DNA of 64,000 nucleotides from Streptomyces sp. f51 (lineage in GTDB: Bacteria > Actinomycetota > Actinomycetes > Streptomycetales > Streptomycetaceae): NCBI RefSeq assembly GCF_037940415.1, contig NZ_CP149798.1, forward strand, positions 186,001-250,000, read 5' to 3'. Shown one piece after another: positions 1 to 8,364 of this stretch (positions within the stretch are counted from its first letter, which is position 1; every line of letters starts with the position of its first letter). Under the pieces are notes generated by a model. It was not told the DNA's origin. It searched no databases and worked only from the letters and a program-made list of their open reading frames with translations. A program made the translations under genes and the position numbers.

Positions 1-556
1 TCCGTTCCGATGGGCACGGGTGCGCGTGGAACCCGCCGACGAGGCGGCACGCAGCGCCTGTCGGAGCAAGGTGGGGAAACTGCCCCCGCCCAGGCTGGAG
101 GAGCGCTGGGCTCCGGACAGAACATGGCCCCAGTCGGCATGGGACGTGCGGACCTTCCGGGCGGGCAGCCGCATCACGATCACGGACAACGACGACGAGG
201 GCTCGGACGGAGACATCACCCTCACCTCCCGCGCCTTCACCGGCCGCCCCGTCCTGCGCGGCGCCAAGGCCGTCCTGACCGCCACCACCACCTTGACCTG
301 CGACTCCGCACCCGGCCTCTACGTCGTCTACCGGCACGACGTCGACCGGACCGGCCCCGGCAAACCATGGGCCCGTCTGCGCATCGCCCCCGCCGCGCCC
401 GGGAGGGCCTGCGCCGACCAGCAGGCCGCGAAGGACTCGGCCGCCCCATCCCGTACCGACTTGGTGGCCTGGGCCGCCGGCGGCCTACTCCTCGCCGCCG
501 CGGCCGGAGCCGGACTCCTTCGGTGGGCCGACTCCCGCCGCGCACGCTCCGCCTGA
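1..556 (+). CDS. C-terminally membrane-anchored hypothetical protein (5' partial)
   Basis: The reading frame is open to the left edge, so the gene starts outside the window; internal GTG codons at 20 and 26 have no convincing ribosome binding site. The visible part is a polar, probably extracytoplasmic domain rich in Asp and Thr. It has three cysteines and ends in one hydrophobic helix (starting LVAWAAGGLL) followed by a short Arg-rich cytoplasmic tail, so it looks like a surface or periplasmic-side protein held by a C-terminal anchor. It runs convergently into the ABC exporter permease, with only 8 bases between the stop codons. I recognise no family. Confidence 0.6.
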   Translation, partial: PFRWARVRVEPADEAARSACRSKVGKLPPPRLEERWAPDRTWPQSAWDVRTFRAGSRITITDNDDEGSDGDITLTSRAFTGRPVLRGAKAVLTATTTLTCDSAPGLYVVYRHDVDRTGPGKPWARLRIAPAAPGRACADQQAAKDSAAPSRTDLVAWAAGGLLLAAAAGAGLLRWADSRRARSA

Positions 557-564
557 GCGTGTTC

Positions 565-1425
565 TCACCTGGCCAGTCGCCCCAGGAGCGAGGACGCGGA
601 CCAGATGCCGAGGGCCGCGGCGACGGCCAGGACGCCGTAGTCGAGGGGCAGATGCGCGGGCGTTCCGAGCAACAGACCGCGCAGGGCGTCGACTTGGTAG
701 CTGAGCGGGTTGACCAGGCTGACGGCCTGGAGCCAGCCGGGCATGATCGCCACCGGGTAGAGGGCGTTGGAGCCGAAGAAGAGCGGCATGGTGATGGCCT
801 GCCCGATGCCCATCAGGCGGTCCCGGGTGAGCACGATGCCCGCAATCGTCATGGACAGGCAGGAGAAGAAGGCCGAACCGAGCACGACGGCCACGGCCAC
901 TCCGAGGAGCCGCAGCGGATTCCACGTCATCGCCACGCCGAGCAGCGCGGCGATCACGACGACCACCACGGCCTGGATCAGCGCCTTCACTCCGGCGGCG
1001 AACGCCTTGCCGGTGATGAGCGCGGAGCGGGGCGTCGGGGTGACCAGGAGCTTCGTGAGAATTCCGGCGTCCCGCTCCCAGATGATCATGATGCCGTAGA
1101 AGATGGCGATGAACATGGCGGACTGGGCGATGATGCCGGGCGCCAGATAGTCGAGGTAGGGGATTCCGCCGGTCGGGATCGCGTGGATCCGGGTGAACGT
1201 CTCACCGAAGATCAGCAGCCACAGGGCCGGCTGGACCGCCCGGGTGTACAGCTCGGTGCGGTCGTGGCGGAGTTTCTGGAGCTCGACCGCGCACATCGCG
1301 GCCACCCGGGCGGGCAGCACGCGCCAGCCCGTGCGGGCCTTCGGCGGGATCACGAGCAGGTCGAGGCTCCCGGGGCGGACGTGCTCAGCCGACGCGGGAA
1401 GCGGTACGGCGGGTGCTTCGGACAT
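565..1425 (-). CDS. ABC-2 type transporter permease (DrrB-like)
   Basis: Membrane subunit of a drug- or lipid-type ABC exporter. The protein (286 aa) has the ABC-2 layout: cytoplasmic N-terminus, then about six hydrophobic segments, with the family-typical stretch around LDYLAPGIIAQ and a conserved NPLSYQVDALRG near the end. I chose the ATG at 1425 because AGGAG lies just upstream on the minus strand. It overlaps the end of the ATPase gene by 41 bases, which suggests translational coupling. The substrate cannot be read from sequence; DrrAB-type pairs export antibiotics or lipids and often give self-resistance. Confidence 0.85.
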   Translation of the reverse strand: MSEAPAVPLPASAEHVRPGSLDLLVIPPKARTGWRVLPARVAAMCAVELQKLRHDRTELYTRAVQPALWLLIFGETFTRIHAIPTGGIPYLDYLAPGIIAQSAMFIAIFYGIMIIWERDAGILTKLLVTPTPRSALITGKAFAAGVKALIQAVVVVVIAALLGVAMTWNPLRLLGVAVAVVLGSAFFSCLSMTIAGIVLTRDRLMGIGQAITMPLFFGSNALYPVAIMPGWLQAVSLVNPLSYQVDALRGLLLGTPAHLPLDYGVLAVAAALGIWSASSLLGRLAR

Positions 1426-2317
1426 CGCTGAAGTCTCCTGATCGGTCGTCGAGTCCACTGCCGGCGACGTCGCGGAAGACGTCCTCCAGGGTGGGCGGTT
1501 CACCGTCGCCGGTGATGCCGCGGCGCTCACCGAGGCCCGCCCTCAGCTCGTCCGGTGTGCCGAGCGCGCGGACGCGTCCGCGGTGCATCAGGGCGACCCG
1601 GTCGCAGTACTGGTCGGCCTCGTCCATGTAGTGGGTCGTCACGAGGACGGTCATGCCGGTGGCGGCCCGTACGGCGTTGATGTGCTCCCACACGCTGGTG
1701 CGGGCGATCGGGTCGAGGCCGATCGTGGGCTCGTCCAGGATCAGCAGCCGGGGCGCGCTGACGAGTGCCTGGGCGAGTTCCAGTCGGCGGACCATGCCCC
1801 CGGAGTACGTCTTGGCGAGCCGGTCGGCCACGTCGGCGAGGCCGACGGCGTCCAGTGCCTGGGCGACACGGGCCGCGCGTTCGCGCCGGGACACGTCGAA
1901 GACGCGGGCGAACAGGGCCACGTTCTCCCGTCCGGTGAGTCCGGAGTCGGCGGACAGCTGCTGCGGTACATAGCCCAACAGGCGTCGCACGGCCATGCGT
2001 TCACGGGTGGCGTCGTGCCCGAAGACCCGGACCTTTCCCGCGGGGACCGGCAGCAGCGTGGTGATGCACCTCAGTGCCGTGGTCTTTCCGGCACCGTTGG
2101 GGCCGAGCAGTCCGAACACCTCGCCGTCGCGGACATCGAGGTCGAGACCGTCGACGGCGGTCATCGAGCCGAAGGCGTAGACGAGTCCGGCACAGGACAC
2201 GGCGTCGACGGGGCCGTCGTCCCGGAATCCGGGTCCGGGCTCGGAGCCGGGCTCGGGCTCGGGCTCGTGGTCCTCCGGCCGTGCCGGGTCCGTGCGTCCG
2301 TTTCGCCGCCGTGTCAT
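1385..2317 (-). CDS. ABC transporter ATP-binding protein (DrrA-like)
   Basis: Cytoplasmic ATPase of the exporter whose permease follows. After an acidic, Pro/Glu-rich N-terminal extension of about 35 residues there is a complete nucleotide-binding domain: Walker A GPNGAGKTT (72-80), Q-loop near YVPQQ, signature YSGGM (171-175), Walker B LLILDEPTIGLD (191-202) and switch His in TTHYMDEAD. The C-terminal tail after TLEDVF is typical of the DrrA subfamily. It starts at ATG 2317, overlapping the MarR stop by 4 bases, so regulator, ATPase and permease form one operon. Confidence 0.9.
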   Translation of the reverse strand: MTRRRNGRTDPARPEDHEPEPEPGSEPGPGFRDDGPVDAVSCAGLVYAFGSMTAVDGLDLDVRDGEVFGLLGPNGAGKTTALRCITTLLPVPAGKVRVFGHDATRERMAVRRLLGYVPQQLSADSGLTGRENVALFARVFDVSRRERAARVAQALDAVGLADVADRLAKTYSGGMVRRLELAQALVSAPRLLILDEPTIGLDPIARTSVWEHINAVRAATGMTVLVTTHYMDEADQYCDRVALMHRGRVRALGTPDELRAGLGERRGITGDGEPPTLEDVFRDVAGSGLDDRSGDFSDVRSTRRTASRVG

Positions 2318-2775
2318 GACTCCTCGGCCTCCTCGTGCAGATGCGTCGCCAGTTTCCGCAGGGCCGGCAGGGCGGCCTCCAGCGCGGCACGGTCGGCCGC
2401 GTCGAGGCGGGCCACCTGGCCGCGTACGAGCACACCGCGCCGGTGCCGCCAGTCGCGCAGCCGGGCCTCGGCCGCGGGGGTGGACAGCAGTCGGGCGGCG
2501 CGCCGGTCGGCCGGGTCGGTCTCGCGGACCAGATAGCCCTCCCCGGCCAGCCTGTTGACCAGGGTCGAGACCGAATTGCCGGCCAGATAGAGCTCCTTGG
2601 CCGCTTCCGACACGCGGATGCCCGGTCGGTCGACGACCAGCCGCAGCAGATCGACCTCGGCACCGCGCAGGCTCGGTCCCGCCGTGCCCGCGCGCAGCCG
2701 CCGCCTGATCAGCCGCTGGAGGCCGGCCAGGGCGTCCGCCAGGCTCTCGGGGAAGTTCTCCGGATCCGCCTTCAC
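2314..2775 (-). CDS. MarR family transcriptional regulator of the ABC exporter
   Basis: A 153-aa winged-helix protein and first gene of the exporter operon. The recognition region reads VSEAAKELYLAGNSVSTLVNRLAGEGYLVRE, followed by the wing motif DRRAARLLSTPA, as in MarR proteins; helices at both ends would form the dimer interface. It starts at GTG 2775, and an AGAGG that could act as ribosome binding site lies inside the right arm of the adjacent palindrome. Position and operator suggest autorepression relieved by a transported small molecule; the ligand is unknown. Confidence 0.85.
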   Translation of the reverse strand: MKADPENFPESLADALAGLQRLIRRRLRAGTAGPSLRGAEVDLLRLVVDRPGIRVSEAAKELYLAGNSVSTLVNRLAGEGYLVRETDPADRRAARLLSTPAAEARLRDWRHRRGVLVRGQVARLDAADRAALEAALPALRKLATHLHEEAEES

Positions 2776-2783
2776 GCTTCGAG

Positions 2784-2806
2784 ATTACCTCTGTGTCAGA
2801 GGTAAT
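2784..2806. promoter_or_regulatory. Perfect inverted repeat, probable operator of the MarR-ABC operon
   Basis: ATTACCTCTG, a TGT spacer, then CAGAGGTAAT form a perfect 10-bp inverted repeat beginning 9 bases upstream of the MarR start codon. Size, symmetry and position fit a MarR dimer site. Because it covers the likely ribosome binding site, bound protein would block both initiation regions. Autoregulation is inferred. Confidence 0.75.
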
Positions 2807-2966
2807 TCGGGAAAGGGCGGGTCAAGAAGAGGAGGGCCGGGAGAACGGTTCGGGCGCCGGAACCGAAGGTGTGCGCCCCGGCTCGGCGGGTAACCGTTGA
2901 CCTGCTCACCGGCGCGCCCGGCGCCGGGTTGATCCCGACGGGTCACGTTCCAACTTGGAGGTAGCC

Positions 2967-3344
2967 GTGCCGGCCGAAGAGGCTCCTGTGTCCATCGACG
3001 CGAGCGCGTGCGGCGAGGGCATCGCCCTGGTCACCGTCGCCGGGGAACTGGACGTCGAGACAGCCCCCGAGCTGCACACCCGACTGGCCGACGAGATCCG
3101 CGGCGGCCGACGGCACCTGCTGCTCGATCTGTCCGCGGTCCCGTTCATGGACTCCTCCGGCATCAACGCCCTGCTCAAGGCCCACGACGCCGCCGGGCGC
3201 GCGGGAGGCGGCGTATGCCTGGTGTCCCCCGCGCGCGTGGTCCAGCGCATTCTCGATCTCACGGGCGTCAGCCTCGCCATCCCGTCGGTGGACGACGTCA
3301 GGACCGCTCTGGTCCGCATAGACGAGGGCACGACCCGCCACTAG
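2967..3344 (+). CDS. STAS-domain anti-sigma factor antagonist (RsbV/SpoIIAA type)
   Basis: A 125-aa single-domain STAS protein. The core reads VTVAGELDVETAPEL, then LDLSAVPFMDSSGINALL, where the DSSG serine is the residue phosphorylated by anti-sigma kinases and dephosphorylated by SpoIIE-type phosphatases. The unphosphorylated form would sequester an RsbW-like ATPase and free its sigma factor. I chose GTG 2967 because TTGGAGG (2955-2961) precedes it at good spacing. The cognate kinase is not adjacent; several candidate HATPases occur further along. Confidence 0.88.
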   Translation: MPAEEAPVSIDASACGEGIALVTVAGELDVETAPELHTRLADEIRGGRRHLLLDLSAVPFMDSSGINALLKAHDAAGRAGGGVCLVSPARVVQRILDLTGVSLAIPSVDDVRTALVRIDEGTTRH

Positions 3345-3376
3345 GGCCTTTCGGCGGGGCCGGGGGCGCATGAGCA

Positions 3377-3398
3377 ACAGTTGCCATTTGACAACTGT
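3377..3398. promoter_or_regulatory. Inverted repeat ACAGTTG-N8-CAACTGT, candidate MarR-type site
   Basis: Two 7-bp arms are separated by 8 bases, in the gap between the STAS gene and the downstream, opposite-strand MarR gene. Its inner 14-mer (TTG-N8-CAA, right half GACAA) resembles the perfect palindrome at 5455-5468 in front of the stressosome operon, and both are preceded by ACAG. It could be an operator of one of the flanking MarR proteins. What it would control is unclear, because no gene starts immediately downstream. Confidence 0.45.
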
Positions 3399-3562
3399 AA
3401 GCGTGAGACAACAGAGTGATCGCCTCAGACGAGGAAGGTGATCAGCCGGTACTGGAGAAAGGGATCCGAGATGGCGCACCGGGCGAGACCGTCCGCCCCC
3501 GTGCGGCGACCGCGACGCACCGGTGCGCGACGACCGTCCACCGGTCCGGGCCGCCGTGCCGT

Positions 3563-4039
3563 TCAGGCCGAGCGGACGTCGACCGCGTCGCCCTCCTGGA
3601 GCTGCGCGGACGCGGCCGCGCAGAACGCCGACAGCCCCTCCACGAGCGCCGCCCGCCCGGCGGCCGGCATCTGCTCGAGGACCGCCTCCACGGCATGCTC
3701 ACGGCGCTCACGCAGCTCCGCGAGGAAGGTCCGGCCCCTGGGGCTGAGGAACAGCCGGAGCTCCCGGCGGCTGACGTCGCTCGGTGCCCGCTCGACGTAC
3801 CCGACGGCCTGGAGCCGGTCGCAGAGCCTGCTGGTCGAGGGAGGCGTGGAGCCGAGCGCGTCGGCGAGGGTTCTCAGATTGATGCCCTCGTCGTGTTCCA
3901 GGATGAACATGACCCGCAGCTGGGAGGCCGACACGGGCGCCGTCGAGGCACGCCCCCAGAGGATCTCCAGCAGCTCGGCCGCCTCGGCGGTCACGCGCGC
4001 CACCTCGTTGGGGTGCGGACGCGGGCCGGAAGAAGTCAC
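3563..4039 (-). CDS. MarR family transcriptional regulator (left flank of signalling block)
   Basis: A 158-aa winged-helix regulator starting at GTG 4039. The DNA-binding segment (LRTLADALGSTPPSTSRLCD, then RLQAVGYVERA) and the wing around SRRELRLFLSPRGR are clear. It is closely related to the MarR at 10377-10853, sharing the PxxSRLCDRL recognition helix; the two bracket the SpoIIE/stressosome genes. It diverges from the SpoIIE-like gene at 4193, so it probably controls that promoter region. No cysteine suggests redox sensing. Confidence 0.82.
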   Translation of the reverse strand: MTSSGPRPHPNEVARVTAEAAELLEILWGRASTAPVSASQLRVMFILEHDEGINLRTLADALGSTPPSTSRLCDRLQAVGYVERAPSDVSRRELRLFLSPRGRTFLAELRERREHAVEAVLEQMPAAGRAALVEGLSAFCAAASAQLQEGDAVDVRSA

Positions 4040-4192
4040 CGTCTAACTCTCCCAGTCTTCTCTGGCGCTGTCAGCCTGCGGAAGCGACAACAGGGACACA
4101 ACAATAGATACCAGCACCCACGCCCGATGGAACGGCCCACCCGGAGCGTGGATCCGGCATCGTACTAGTCGAAGAATGGCCTACCCGACATC

Positions 4193-5368
4193 GTGAACAG
4201 ATTCGTGGCCGCGGAGCGCGCCTTGCGCACCGCGGCACCCCACCAGTTGCTGGATGCCGTCCGTGACGTGCTGTGCGATCACTACGCGGCGGACTCCGTC
4301 GAGCTCTTCATGGCCGACTACGGGCTCACCGTGCTCCAGCCCGTGTCGGTGCTTCCGCACACCCTGGAGCCCATTCCGGTGCACACCAGCCCCGAGGGCC
4401 GCGCCTTCGGGGCACAGGAGCCCTTCGTCGAGGAACGCGGCGAGGGGACGGTACGCGCCCACCTCCCGGTGACGGTGCGCGGCGACCGGCTCGGCGTCCT
4501 CTCCGTCACCCTGCCCTCGGCGGCCTGCGACGAGGAGACGCTCAACGAGCTCGCCGAGATCGCGGAGGTCCTCAGTCACGAGGTGCTCGTGGCCGAACGC
4601 GACACCGACCTCTACCTCCAGGCACGCCGCAAGGACCGGCTGACGCTGGCCGCCGAGATGCAGTGGCAGTTGCTGCCCGGCCGCTCCTGCTCCCGGCCCG
4701 AGTACGAGCTCGGCGCCCAGCTGGAGCCCGCCTACGCGATCTTCGGCGACAACTTCGACTGGTCGGCCGACGCCTCCCGGCTGTCCCTGTACGTCACGAA
4801 CGGGATGGGCGAGGGTATCGAGGCGTCGCTGCTGACCAATCTCGGCATCAACGCCCTGCGCAACGCGCGCCGGGCCGGCATCCCGCTCCACGACCAGGCG
4901 GCCCTGGCCGACCAGGCGATCTACGCCCAGTACCGGGGCGACCGCTATCTGTCCGTGCTCATGCTCGATTTCGAGCTGGCCACCGGCCGCATGCAGGTGA
5001 TCGACGCGGGGTCGCCCCAGATGCTGCGGCTGCGGGGCCGGACGGTCGAACGCGTCGACTTCGAGGCCCAGCTGCCCCTCGGCATGTTCGAGGAGACCGA
5101 CTACCTCGTCCAGGAGTTCCGGGTGGAGCCCGGCGACCGGCTCCTCTTCGTGAGCGACGGCGTCCACGCCGTCGCGGGGCCGGGCGGCGAGACGTACGGG
5201 GAGCAGGCCCTGGCCATGGCGATCACCTCCACCCAGCTGCTGCCCGCGACGGAGGTGCCCCGCGCCGTCCTGAGAGAGCTCACCGGTCACCGGGGCAGGC
5301 CCCGGCCGGAGGACGACGCCCTGGTGGTGTGTCTCGACTGGCACGGACCGTCGGGCGCCGGGAAGTAG
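4193..5368 (+). CDS. GAF/SpoIIE-type PP2C phosphatase with an altered metal site
   Basis: A 391-aa cytoplasmic protein. Residues about 15-140 look like a GAF sensor and about 150-385 like a SpoIIE/RsbU PP2C domain. Metal-site motifs are FGDNFDW (184-190), SDG near 321 and a terminal EDDALVV. The normally invariant Asp of the GDVMGHG motif is Asn203 here (VTNGMGEG), so activity may be reduced or lost. It starts at GTG 4193 with a weak ribosome binding site; GTG 4205 is an alternative. Divergent from a MarR gene and 165 bp ahead of the stressosome operon, it may act on its STAS proteins. Confidence 0.8.
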   Translation: MNRFVAAERALRTAAPHQLLDAVRDVLCDHYAADSVELFMADYGLTVLQPVSVLPHTLEPIPVHTSPEGRAFGAQEPFVEERGEGTVRAHLPVTVRGDRLGVLSVTLPSAACDEETLNELAEIAEVLSHEVLVAERDTDLYLQARRKDRLTLAAEMQWQLLPGRSCSRPEYELGAQLEPAYAIFGDNFDWSADASRLSLYVTNGMGEGIEASLLTNLGINALRNARRAGIPLHDQAALADQAIYAQYRGDRYLSVLMLDFELATGRMQVIDAGSPQMLRLRGRTVERVDFEAQLPLGMFEETDYLVQEFRVEPGDRLLFVSDGVHAVAGPGGETYGEQALAMAITSTQLLPATEVPRAVLRELTGHRGRPRPEDDALVVCLDWHGPSGAGK

Positions 5369-5454
5369 CGACCCCGAGGAACCGGGCCGGTCCCGGGCGG
5401 CGATCCCCCGCGCGTGCGGAGCGGGTGCCGTGCGTTCCAGGAGCATGACTACAG

Positions 5455-5468
5455 TTGTCGTACGACAA
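5455..5468. promoter_or_regulatory. Perfect 14-bp palindrome upstream of the stressosome operon
   Basis: TTGTCGTACGACAA is a perfect palindrome 65 bases before the rsbR start. It shares the TTG-N8-CAA frame and the preceding ACAG with the inverted repeat at 3377-3398. Position and symmetry fit an operator for one of the two MarR proteins flanking the block. Confidence 0.6.
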
Positions 5469-5532
5469 GAAACCGTGACGTGCGGCGGATCCCGCACGGC
5501 CGCGAGGACGCACGGACCGAGGAGTAGAACAC

Positions 5533-6432
5533 GTGGCGGACCGACAGGCAGAGGTACAGCAGGCGTCGCCGGCCCAGGAGGTCGGCGCGTTCCTGCGTCG
5601 CCGCCGGGAACAGATCGCCCAGCGGTGGGCCGACGAGGCGCTGTTCCGCACCGTGTTCACCGTCTCCCGGGACGAGGCCGTGGAGGCGGGCCGTGCCGTC
5701 GTGGAGGCGCTGGCCGCGGTCGCGGCCGCGGAGCGGACCGAGGACCTCGGGGCGGCCGGATTCGCCACCGTTCGCGAGCAGCTGGGGCGCATGGCGGCCT
5801 CCCGGGCCCGCACGGGTGCCGGGTCCGCCCAGATAGCCGCCGAGGTGGCGGCGCTGCGTCCGGCGGCCTACGAGCTGCTGAGCGCCGACCTCGCCGACTC
5901 CCCCCACGCGTTCGCCGAGGCCTGCGCGGTCTCCCTCACGGCGCTGCTGGGAACGCTCCGCCTGGTCGTTCTGGAGACCGCGCTCAGCGCCGGGCAGGAC
6001 CTCATCGACCGGCAGCGCCTCCAGCTGCTGGAAGTCGCCACGCCCGTGATCAAGCTGTGGACGGGTGTGGTCGCCGTCCCGCTGATCGGCACCCTCGACA
6101 GCGCGCGCAGCCAGGTGGTGATGGAGAGCCTGCTCGACGCCGTCGTCAGCCAGCAGGCACGGTTCGCCATCCTGGACATCACCGGTGTGCCGACCGTCGA
6201 CTCCCTGGTCGCCCAGCACCTGATGAAGACCGTGGCGGCAGCCCGTCTGATGGGGGCGGAGTGTGTCGTCTCCGGCATCCGGCCCGCGATCGCCCAGACC
6301 ATCGTCCACCTCGGCATCGACCTGGGATCGGTGGTCACCCGCGCCAGTCTCGCCGACGCCCTCGCGTACGCCCTGAACCGGCAGGGGATCTCCGTCGTCG
6401 ACCAGGGCCGCACCGGTCCGAGCTCACGGTGA
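5533..6432 (+). CDS. rsbR: RsbR-like stressosome scaffold/sensor protein
   Basis: A 299-aa protein with an all-helical N-terminal region (about 15-165) of the RsbR sensor kind and a C-terminal STAS domain (about 180-285, core ILDITGVPTVDS). In Bacillus-type stressosomes, RsbR and RsbS STAS domains build the particle core and RsbR N-domains protrude as sensors. GTG 5533 follows GAGGAG at good spacing. The next gene, an RsbS homologue, starts inside its stop codon (GTGA overlap). The signal sensed is unknown; the N-terminal region shows no obvious haem or flavin motif. Confidence 0.85.
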   Translation: MADRQAEVQQASPAQEVGAFLRRRREQIAQRWADEALFRTVFTVSRDEAVEAGRAVVEALAAVAAAERTEDLGAAGFATVREQLGRMAASRARTGAGSAQIAAEVAALRPAAYELLSADLADSPHAFAEACAVSLTALLGTLRLVVLETALSAGQDLIDRQRLQLLEVATPVIKLWTGVVAVPLIGTLDSARSQVVMESLLDAVVSQQARFAILDITGVPTVDSLVAQHLMKTVAAARLMGAECVVSGIRPAIAQTIVHLGIDLGSVVTRASLADALAYALNRQGISVVDQGRTGPSSR

Positions 6433-6851
6433 ACACCCCCGTCCCCGGCGCCTGCGGCCCCCGTCTCCCCGTCCTGAGGATCGGCGACATCCTCCTGGTC
6501 ACGCTGCACGGCGACCTGCACGACGAGGCGGCCGAGAGGTTGCAGCAGGACATCGGCGAGGCCATCGCGGCCAGTTCCGTCGGCGGTGTGGTCATCGACA
6601 TCTCCGGGGTGGAGATCGTCGACTCCTTCCTGGGACGCGTGTTCTCCGAGGTGGCCGCGCACGCGAAGCTGCTCGCCGCGCAGACCGTGGTCGCCGGCAT
6701 GCGCCCCGCCGTCGCCATCACCCTGGTCGAACTGGGCCTGACGCTGCCCGGACTGCGTACGGCGCTCGACACCGACGAGGCCCTGCGCCTGCTCGCCCCG
6801 GCCTCCACTCCCCGCCTCCACCAGAACCCCGTACGCCAGGAGAGCCCGTGA
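6429..6851 (+). CDS. rsbS: RsbS-like STAS antagonist
   Basis: A 140-aa single STAS protein that partners RsbR in the stressosome core. The segment VIDISGVEIVDSFLGRVF carries the RsbS-specific VDSFLGR motif; Ser66 corresponds to the residue phosphorylated by RsbT. It starts at GTG 6429, sharing four bases with the rsbR stop, and its own stop overlaps the rsbT start the same way, so RsbR, RsbS and RsbT should be made in coupled amounts. Confidence 0.9.
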   Translation: MNTPVPGACGPRLPVLRIGDILLVTLHGDLHDEAAERLQQDIGEAIAASSVGGVVIDISGVEIVDSFLGRVFSEVAAHAKLLAAQTVVAGMRPAVAITLVELGLTLPGLRTALDTDEALRLLAPASTPRLHQNPVRQESP

Positions 6852-7294
6852 CGGACACTGCCGGCAGTGTCACCGCCTCCCTGCCGATCCGTACCGACAT
6901 GGATCTCGCGTGGGTGCGCCAGCACGTGCGCCAGACGGCCGCCGGGCTCGGATTCGGACTCGTGGCTCAGACCAAGCTGGTCACCGCGGCCAGTGAACTC
7001 GCGCGCAACACACTGGTGCACGGCGGAGGCGGCCAGGTCGAGTCCACGGTCGTGGGGGCGGGGACCGCGCGGGGACTGCGCCTGACGTTCTCCGACGAGG
7101 GTCCCGGCATCCCGGACGTCGAGCGGGCCCTCGGCGACGGCTACACCTCGGGCGGCGGTCTGGGTCTCGGTCTGGGCGGAGCCCGCCGCCTGGTGCACGA
7201 GTTCTCCATCGACTCGCGTCCCGGCGAGGGCACGGCGGTGACCGTCGTCTGCTGGACCGCGGGCGCGCCCCGGCCGCGGGAGGAGAGCCGATGA
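6848..7294 (+). CDS. rsbT: RsbT-like serine kinase (HATPase)
   Basis: A 148-aa GHKL ATPase of the switch-kinase type. The ATP site is complete: N box ELARN (50-54), G1 DEGPGI (83-88) and a glycine-rich G2 loop (GGGLGLGLGG). In known stressosomes RsbT phosphorylates RsbS and RsbR, leaves the complex and activates an output phosphatase or cyclase. It starts at GTG 6848 with a 4-base overlap with rsbS and overlaps the next gene by ATGA. The output partner is most likely the SpoIIE phosphatase at the end of the operon. Confidence 0.9.
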   Translation: MTDTAGSVTASLPIRTDMDLAWVRQHVRQTAAGLGFGLVAQTKLVTAASELARNTLVHGGGGQVESTVVGAGTARGLRLTFSDEGPGIPDVERALGDGYTSGGGLGLGLGGARRLVHEFSIDSRPGEGTAVTVVCWTAGAPRPREESR

Positions 7295-8364
7295 CACGCG
7301 TCTGGGACGTACCCGTCCACGACTCGACCCGGGTCCGGGACGTCCGGGTCGCGGCCGAGGCCGCCGCCGAGCACACGGGACTGAGCCGCGACCGCGGCGC
7401 GGTCGCCGTGCTGGTGGCCACCGAACTGGCCACGAACCTGCTCAAGCACGGGGACGGCGGCAGGATCCTCCTGGAGACCGTGCACACCGACCTCGCGCCG
7501 CCCGGCACCGGACACGGCCCGGCCCTCCAGATCGCCGCGATCGACCACGGCCCGGGGATCGCCGACCTCACGGCCGCCTCGCGCGACGGCTTCTCGACGA
7601 CGTCCTCCCTCGGCGCGGGACTCGGCACGTGCCGGCGCATCGCCGACCACTTCGAGGTGCACACCGTGCCGGGCCGCGGCACCGTGGCGCTGGCCCGGGT
7701 CCACGCGACCCGCCGGGACCGGCCGGGACACCGCTCCCCCGGCACGAGCGCACCGGTCCGCGCGGGAGGCGTCAACGTTCCTCTCGCGGCCGCCGAGCAC
7801 TCCGGCGACGCCTGGGTGTGTGTGCGCTCCGAGGACCTGGTCACCCTGCTGCTCGCCGACGGCCTCGGCCACGGCCCCTCCGCCGCGAGGGCGTCCGGGG
7901 CCGCCGTCGCGGAACTGCGCCGGCTCGCGCATCTGCCGCCCACCGAACTGCTCGGCGCGCTGCACCCGGCGCTGCACGACACCCGGGGCGCCGCCGTCGC
8001 GGTGGCCCGGCTCGATCTCGTGAACCTGCGCCTCGACTTCGCGGGGATCGGCAACGTCGGGGCCCGGCTGCGTTCCGGCGACACCTGGACTCCCCTGCTG
8101 TCGCATCCCGGGATCGTCGGCGCCCACCGCCCGGCGCGGCTGCCGCAGAGCAGCCTGCCGTGGACCCACGACAGCCTCCTCGTGCTCCACAGCGACGGTC
8201 TGCCCAGCCGCTGGGTCCCCCCGCCGCTCGCCCATCTCACCACCTGGGACCCCGCCGTCACCGCCGCGGTGATCATGCGCGATTCCAGCAGTGCCGCGCG
8301 TCCGGCGCGCGACGACACCACCGTGGCCGTGCTGGCCCCCACTCCGCAGGATCACCGATCATGA
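7291..8364 (+). CDS. HATPase-phosphatase fusion (RsbT-like domain plus RsbX-like PP2C)
   Basis: A 357-aa fusion. Residues 1-140 form a GHKL ATPase domain with N box ELATN (45-49), G1 DHGPGI (85-90) and G2 loop SLGAGLG. Residues about 155-350 form a compact SpoIIE/RsbX-like phosphatase with LLADGLGHG (187-195), an SDG motif and a terminal DDTTVAVL. In Bacillus, RsbX resets the stressosome by dephosphorylating RsbR and RsbS. Here a putative kinase and the reset phosphatase are one polypeptide, coupled to rsbT (ATGA) and to the next gene (ATGA). Confidence 0.85.
   Translation: MTRVWDVPVHDSTRVRDVRVAAEAAAEHTGLSRDRGAVAVLVATELATNLLKHGDGGRILLETVHTDLAPPGTGHGPALQIAAIDHGPGIADLTAASRDGFSTTSSLGAGLGTCRRIADHFEVHTVPGRGTVALARVHATRRDRPGHRSPGTSAPVRAGGVNVPLAAAEHSGDAWVCVRSEDLVTLLLADGLGHGPSAARASGAAVAELRRLAHLPPTELLGALHPALHDTRGAAVAVARLDLVNLRLDFAGIGNVGARLRSGDTWTPLLSHPGIVGAHRPARLPQSSLPWTHDSLLVLHSDGLPSRWVPPPLAHLTTWDPAVTAAVIMRDSSSAARPARDDTTVAVLAPTPQDHRS

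Noticed and set aside
10..1431. A long plus-strand open frame opposite the ABC permease
   Set aside because: Its translation is Arg/Gly-rich without domain features, and it lies antisense to a clear membrane protein; high GC creates such frames.
3471..4046. A plus-strand frame with AAGGG before ATG 3471
   Set aside because: The ribosome binding site is acceptable, but the product is Ser/Arg-rich low complexity and fully antisense to the MarR gene at 3563-4039.
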